This document shows, one piece after another, positions 61,184 through 64,000 of a stretch of 64,000 nucleotides of DNA. The notes beneath the pieces were generated by a model that saw only the letters and a program-made list of their open reading frames with translations, made no database searches and was not told the DNA's origin. The first letter of the stretch is position 1. Each line of letters starts with the position of its first letter. Source of the DNA: Gossypium raimondii (Eukaryota; Streptophyta; Magnoliopsida; Malvales; Malvaceae); contig NC_068571.1 of NCBI RefSeq assembly GCF_025698545.1, positions 46,409,733 to 46,473,732 on the forward strand. The letters are read 5' to 3'. The position numbers and the translations under genes are program-made.

Positions 61184-62300
61184 CACACGGAAACGGATTT
61201 TGCTTCAAATCTTGCGAAGTGAACACTAGAATAACCCCTGCAACTCCGCAAAACCAAAACAACCACTCTTTAGTACATATAATCTCTCTATACATAACAA
61301 TAACAATAAGAACCTTTAATAATCCAACGAAGTCAACTTGCACAACCACCACTCAGAATTTTTCTTTCAAAATTAACAAGAAATTTACAAGAAGAAGAAG
61401 AAGAACTTCTCTTCTCGCCAATGAATCAGTGAAAAAATATCAAGGCAAATGAAATATTATCCACAAACGTACCAGTAAAGAAGGAAAACAAATTACTTGG
61501 AAATGAAATCTCGACTTGTGGCAGAGAAATTCCCAGTGAAAATGAAGGAAAAAAATAAAGAGTGGTACTGGTGTACTTCAAAAGCAAAAAAGGGCAAAGA
61601 AAATTCAAGGAAGACTCGAAATTAGAAGATAGATTACAGAGAGAATGAAAGCAAAAAGGAAAGGGAAATACAGGTTTTTTTTTTTTTTCAAGTTATTGGT
61701 CTTATTGGGTATAAAAGCAGGGAAAGGTGACACGTAAGATACAATTTTTTTTGAATTTTCTTTATTTTTTTCATTTCCATGGAAAATTCGAGAAGTGCTT
61801 AGAGTCTTGTGGCTGAGAACGCTCGGGTCCCTCGACACGCGGCATCTTTTACTTACACTGTCTTTTCTATTTTTTAAAAATATATTTTTTGTGGAAGATA
61901 TTGATGTGATGATGAATGGATAAATGATAAATGTAGGCATTTTCCAGATATTTTATGATTTTCAATTTCACGCGCGATTGTTTCACGTTCCCGCTTGTTT
62001 CTTGTCTCTGATTCTCTGTCCCACCAGTGATAGCGCGTGGGATGCACTTGCTTGAGATAAAATGGGGGAAGGAATAAAGGGGCAAAAAGAAATGGGGGGA
62101 AAATATCACGGAGAGAGAGAGTGAGAGAGACAAAGACGGCTGGCCAAGTGCTTGTGACATAAAGGGCGTCTTTGATGAGCTGAACTGGGGTCCACCACAC
62201 CTCCTCTGTGCTTTTTGCCACATCAGCTCTCCTTTGCCCTAACGCCACGCGTACCAACTACAACCAATACCGTCCATGTATATATATATTTGTTAGATTT
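61184..62300 (-). promoter_or_regulatory. REVEILLE upstream region with an evening element
   Basis: AAAATATCT on the minus strand at 61946-61954 is an exact evening element, about 760 bp before the RVE ATG. Two overlapping minus frames (61867-62257) of 118-127 codons sit here but are purine/pyrimidine-rich and have no family match. An ACACGT core is at about 61730. 61380-61400 has a (AGA)n run, probably in the leader. Confidence 0.55.
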
Positions 62301-64000
62301 TAGTAGTCTCTTTCCAGTTTCCAGACAGTAGAAAGTGAATTAATTAAAGTTTTCAAATCAATGATTCCTCCGCTTTTTATTCAATCCCATGTCATTATTC
62401 TGTTAGGTTAAAAATAAAAACAAAATCCTTCCGCGAAAATAAAGCAGTAGATTGTATTTTTTTCTCTCTACTAAGTTGATTTTTTCGTTAAAAATTTTAT
62501 CTATATATACTTTTGCATCACGGACACATAGCACCTATTCTATTCTCGTTAACTATGTCAGTTTTAAATTATACAAATGAATTAAATTTAAAAAATTAAT
62601 TTACTCTTTGCTTTAATATAAAAAGACTAATTTACCCATTTATTGAGGGTAAAGTACATTTTATTACTCAAAACATGGATCTCACTATACTTTTACCCAA
62701 AACATTCCCATAATTATATTTATTTATTACTTAACACTAACTTAATTAGAAACTTAGACAATAATAAATGACTTCTAATATTACAATTTTACGTATTTAA
62801 TTGTTGGATATAATCAAAATATATTAATTTATTTAATCTTTCAAATATTGTAATAAAATTTTAAATATTTTAATACATTCAATATACCATTTAATTTTAT
62901 TTCATGCGATTAATGCAACACAGCATTATTCAAAATAATAATTAATTTTCACCAAAATAAAATAATAACTAATTAAAATAATTAACATATACAATTATTT
63001 TGATATTTCAAATATATGCTAATAAAATTTTCTAATTATTATTAGAACATTTGTAAAAGTTATATATTTTTTTGATATGTTGATTCGAATTTTATTTATT
63101 TTTCTTAATAATTCGTAGATAATATATAATTTATATTATTAAAAATATTACTTATAAAATTGTATATATAAAATCTAAAGTTAGCTATTATATAAATAAT
63201 TAAAATTTACTATTTAAAACAAAACTATTATAATCTTTTTTTCTTTTTGGTTTATAAAACATAACAATTTAAATATAAATTAATTCGATATAATATTTGA
63301 TTTTTTATTATATAAATTTATTTAGTAACAATCTTTTAATAGAATCAAAATTCTTATTTATAAGTATGATAACTTTTTTATTAACTAATTTTTAAGTATT
63401 TATTTTAATAAAATTAAAAATATTATAAATGTGATAAATCTTATAAACTATAAAATTATTTAAAATGATAAATTCAATAATATAATTAAAAATAGGAATT
63501 ATAGTGGTTAGCTTAATAGTTTGTTAAATTTATGCTTTTTATATATTATAGAATATAAATAATATAAATATAAATATGGAATAATACAACATATTTAACA
63601 TTAAATATGTCTGTTTAATATTTTAATTATCTAATTTTATTTGTATTTTATAATTTACATAAAAGAATAAAAGGCATAATACGCTTTTAAGATTACCAAA
63701 TTTACTTATAGTCCCACCTTGTTTAGCCGCAGTAGTCGTATTAGGCAAATTAGGTATCCGATTTTATTAAAAAATATTCTACGATCATTTTCACTATATT
63801 ATTTATGGTTTCATCTAATTAAAAATAACATATCATTTTTTTCACATTATATGTACATTTAGATTAATCTTCTAAATCAAAGATGATGTAATTTTTTAAT
63901 TGAACGAACCATAAATAATATGATAAAATTATCCATAAAATAAATTTTCGATTTTATTTGAATTCCAGCCTCATGTTTGTTCATTTATCATTTTCTTTGC
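62301..64000. other. AT-rich terminal region, no gene
   Basis: No frame of note. 62490-62710 has dispersed-repeat phrasing (AATTTACCCATTTATTGAGG). 62760-63660 is almost only A and T. An imperfect inverted repeat lies at 63766-63950. Confidence 0.5.
63766..63950. repeat. Imperfect inverted repeat (hairpin/MITE-like)
   Basis: The left arm contains CTATATTATTTATGGTTTCA then CTAATTAAAAATAACATATC. The right arm read on the minus strand contains CATATTATTTATGGTTCGTT then CAATTAAAAAATTACATC. Arms are about 60 bp with a loop near 50 bp. No clear target duplication. Confidence 0.55.

Noticed and set aside
61867..62257. Two overlapping minus-strand open frames of 118 and 127 codons upstream of RVE
   Set aside because: Low-complexity Ser/Leu/Phe and Arg/Glu content arises from GAGAGA and GGGGAAA runs; no family match or splice context; they sit in the promoter side of RVE.

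Overview
The window is plant nuclear DNA, very probably a dicot. It shows spliced genes with GT-AG introns, plant-specific families (CAR C2 protein, REVEILLE MYB, LRR pseudokinase, plant RACK1), AT-rich intergenic DNA, and decayed Ty1/copia, Ty3/gypsy, LINE and MITE sequence. Several repeat types (LTRs carrying TGTCGCGACA palindromes, LTRs with a GAGCGCTGGGCGC-like tandem, GGCCCGGG-rich MITEs) match what I remember of cotton (Gossypium, Malvaceae). That attribution is an inference, not a search result. There is no bacterial operon, CRISPR array or phage.

Layout: (1) 261-1354, 3' part of a DEG9-like Deg protease gene (+). (2) 1355-9600, repeat-rich: a decayed copia LTR and a possible 3.9-kb gypsy-type solo LTR. 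(3) 9715-12643, a complete E2 ubiquitin-conjugating enzyme of the UBC4/5/6 group (+). (4) 12844-17800, two LINE fragments around a gypsy-like LTR that holds a partial copia LTR. (5) 19755-22507, a complete LRR receptor-like pseudokinase (+), followed directly by a broken LINE ORF1. (6) 23500-28600, gypsy-like LTR pieces with arrays of short palindromes. (7) 29303-34210, a complete seven-exon HROB-like OB-fold gene (+) whose fifth intron holds a small gypsy-type LTR element. (8) 34200-41600, LTR remains, a Tourist-like MITE, and a LINE fragment interrupted by a GC-rich hAT-type MITE with a perfect 8-bp target duplication. (9) 41925-42593, a CAR-family C2 protein (+). (10) 43076-45420, a gypsy protease fragment, a hAT-type MITE and a degenerate motif array. 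(11) 46143-47777, a complete RACK1 (-) with telo-boxes near its promoter. (12) 47900-58340, a mosaic of nested copia elements, including a 2.0-kb solo LTR with a 5-bp target duplication, an LTR with its primer binding site, and a frameshifted gag-pol remnant. (13) 58804-61183, a complete REVEILLE-type MYB gene (-) with an evening element upstream. (14) 61200-64000, its promoter side, then AT-rich DNA without genes.

The cellular genes are unrelated housekeeping or regulatory genes: proteolysis and ubiquitination, kinase-like signalling, homologous recombination, ABA/membrane C2 signalling, ribosomal scaffold and circadian output. They do not form a pathway or cluster. For the spliced models that are complete, the summed coding lengths are exact multiples of three: UBC 558, RLK 1866, HROB 1272, CAR 507, RACK1 984 and RVE 1374 nt. 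I found no convincing new multi-gene system. The most informative signals are the transposon insertion footprints and the palindrome-bearing LTRs.
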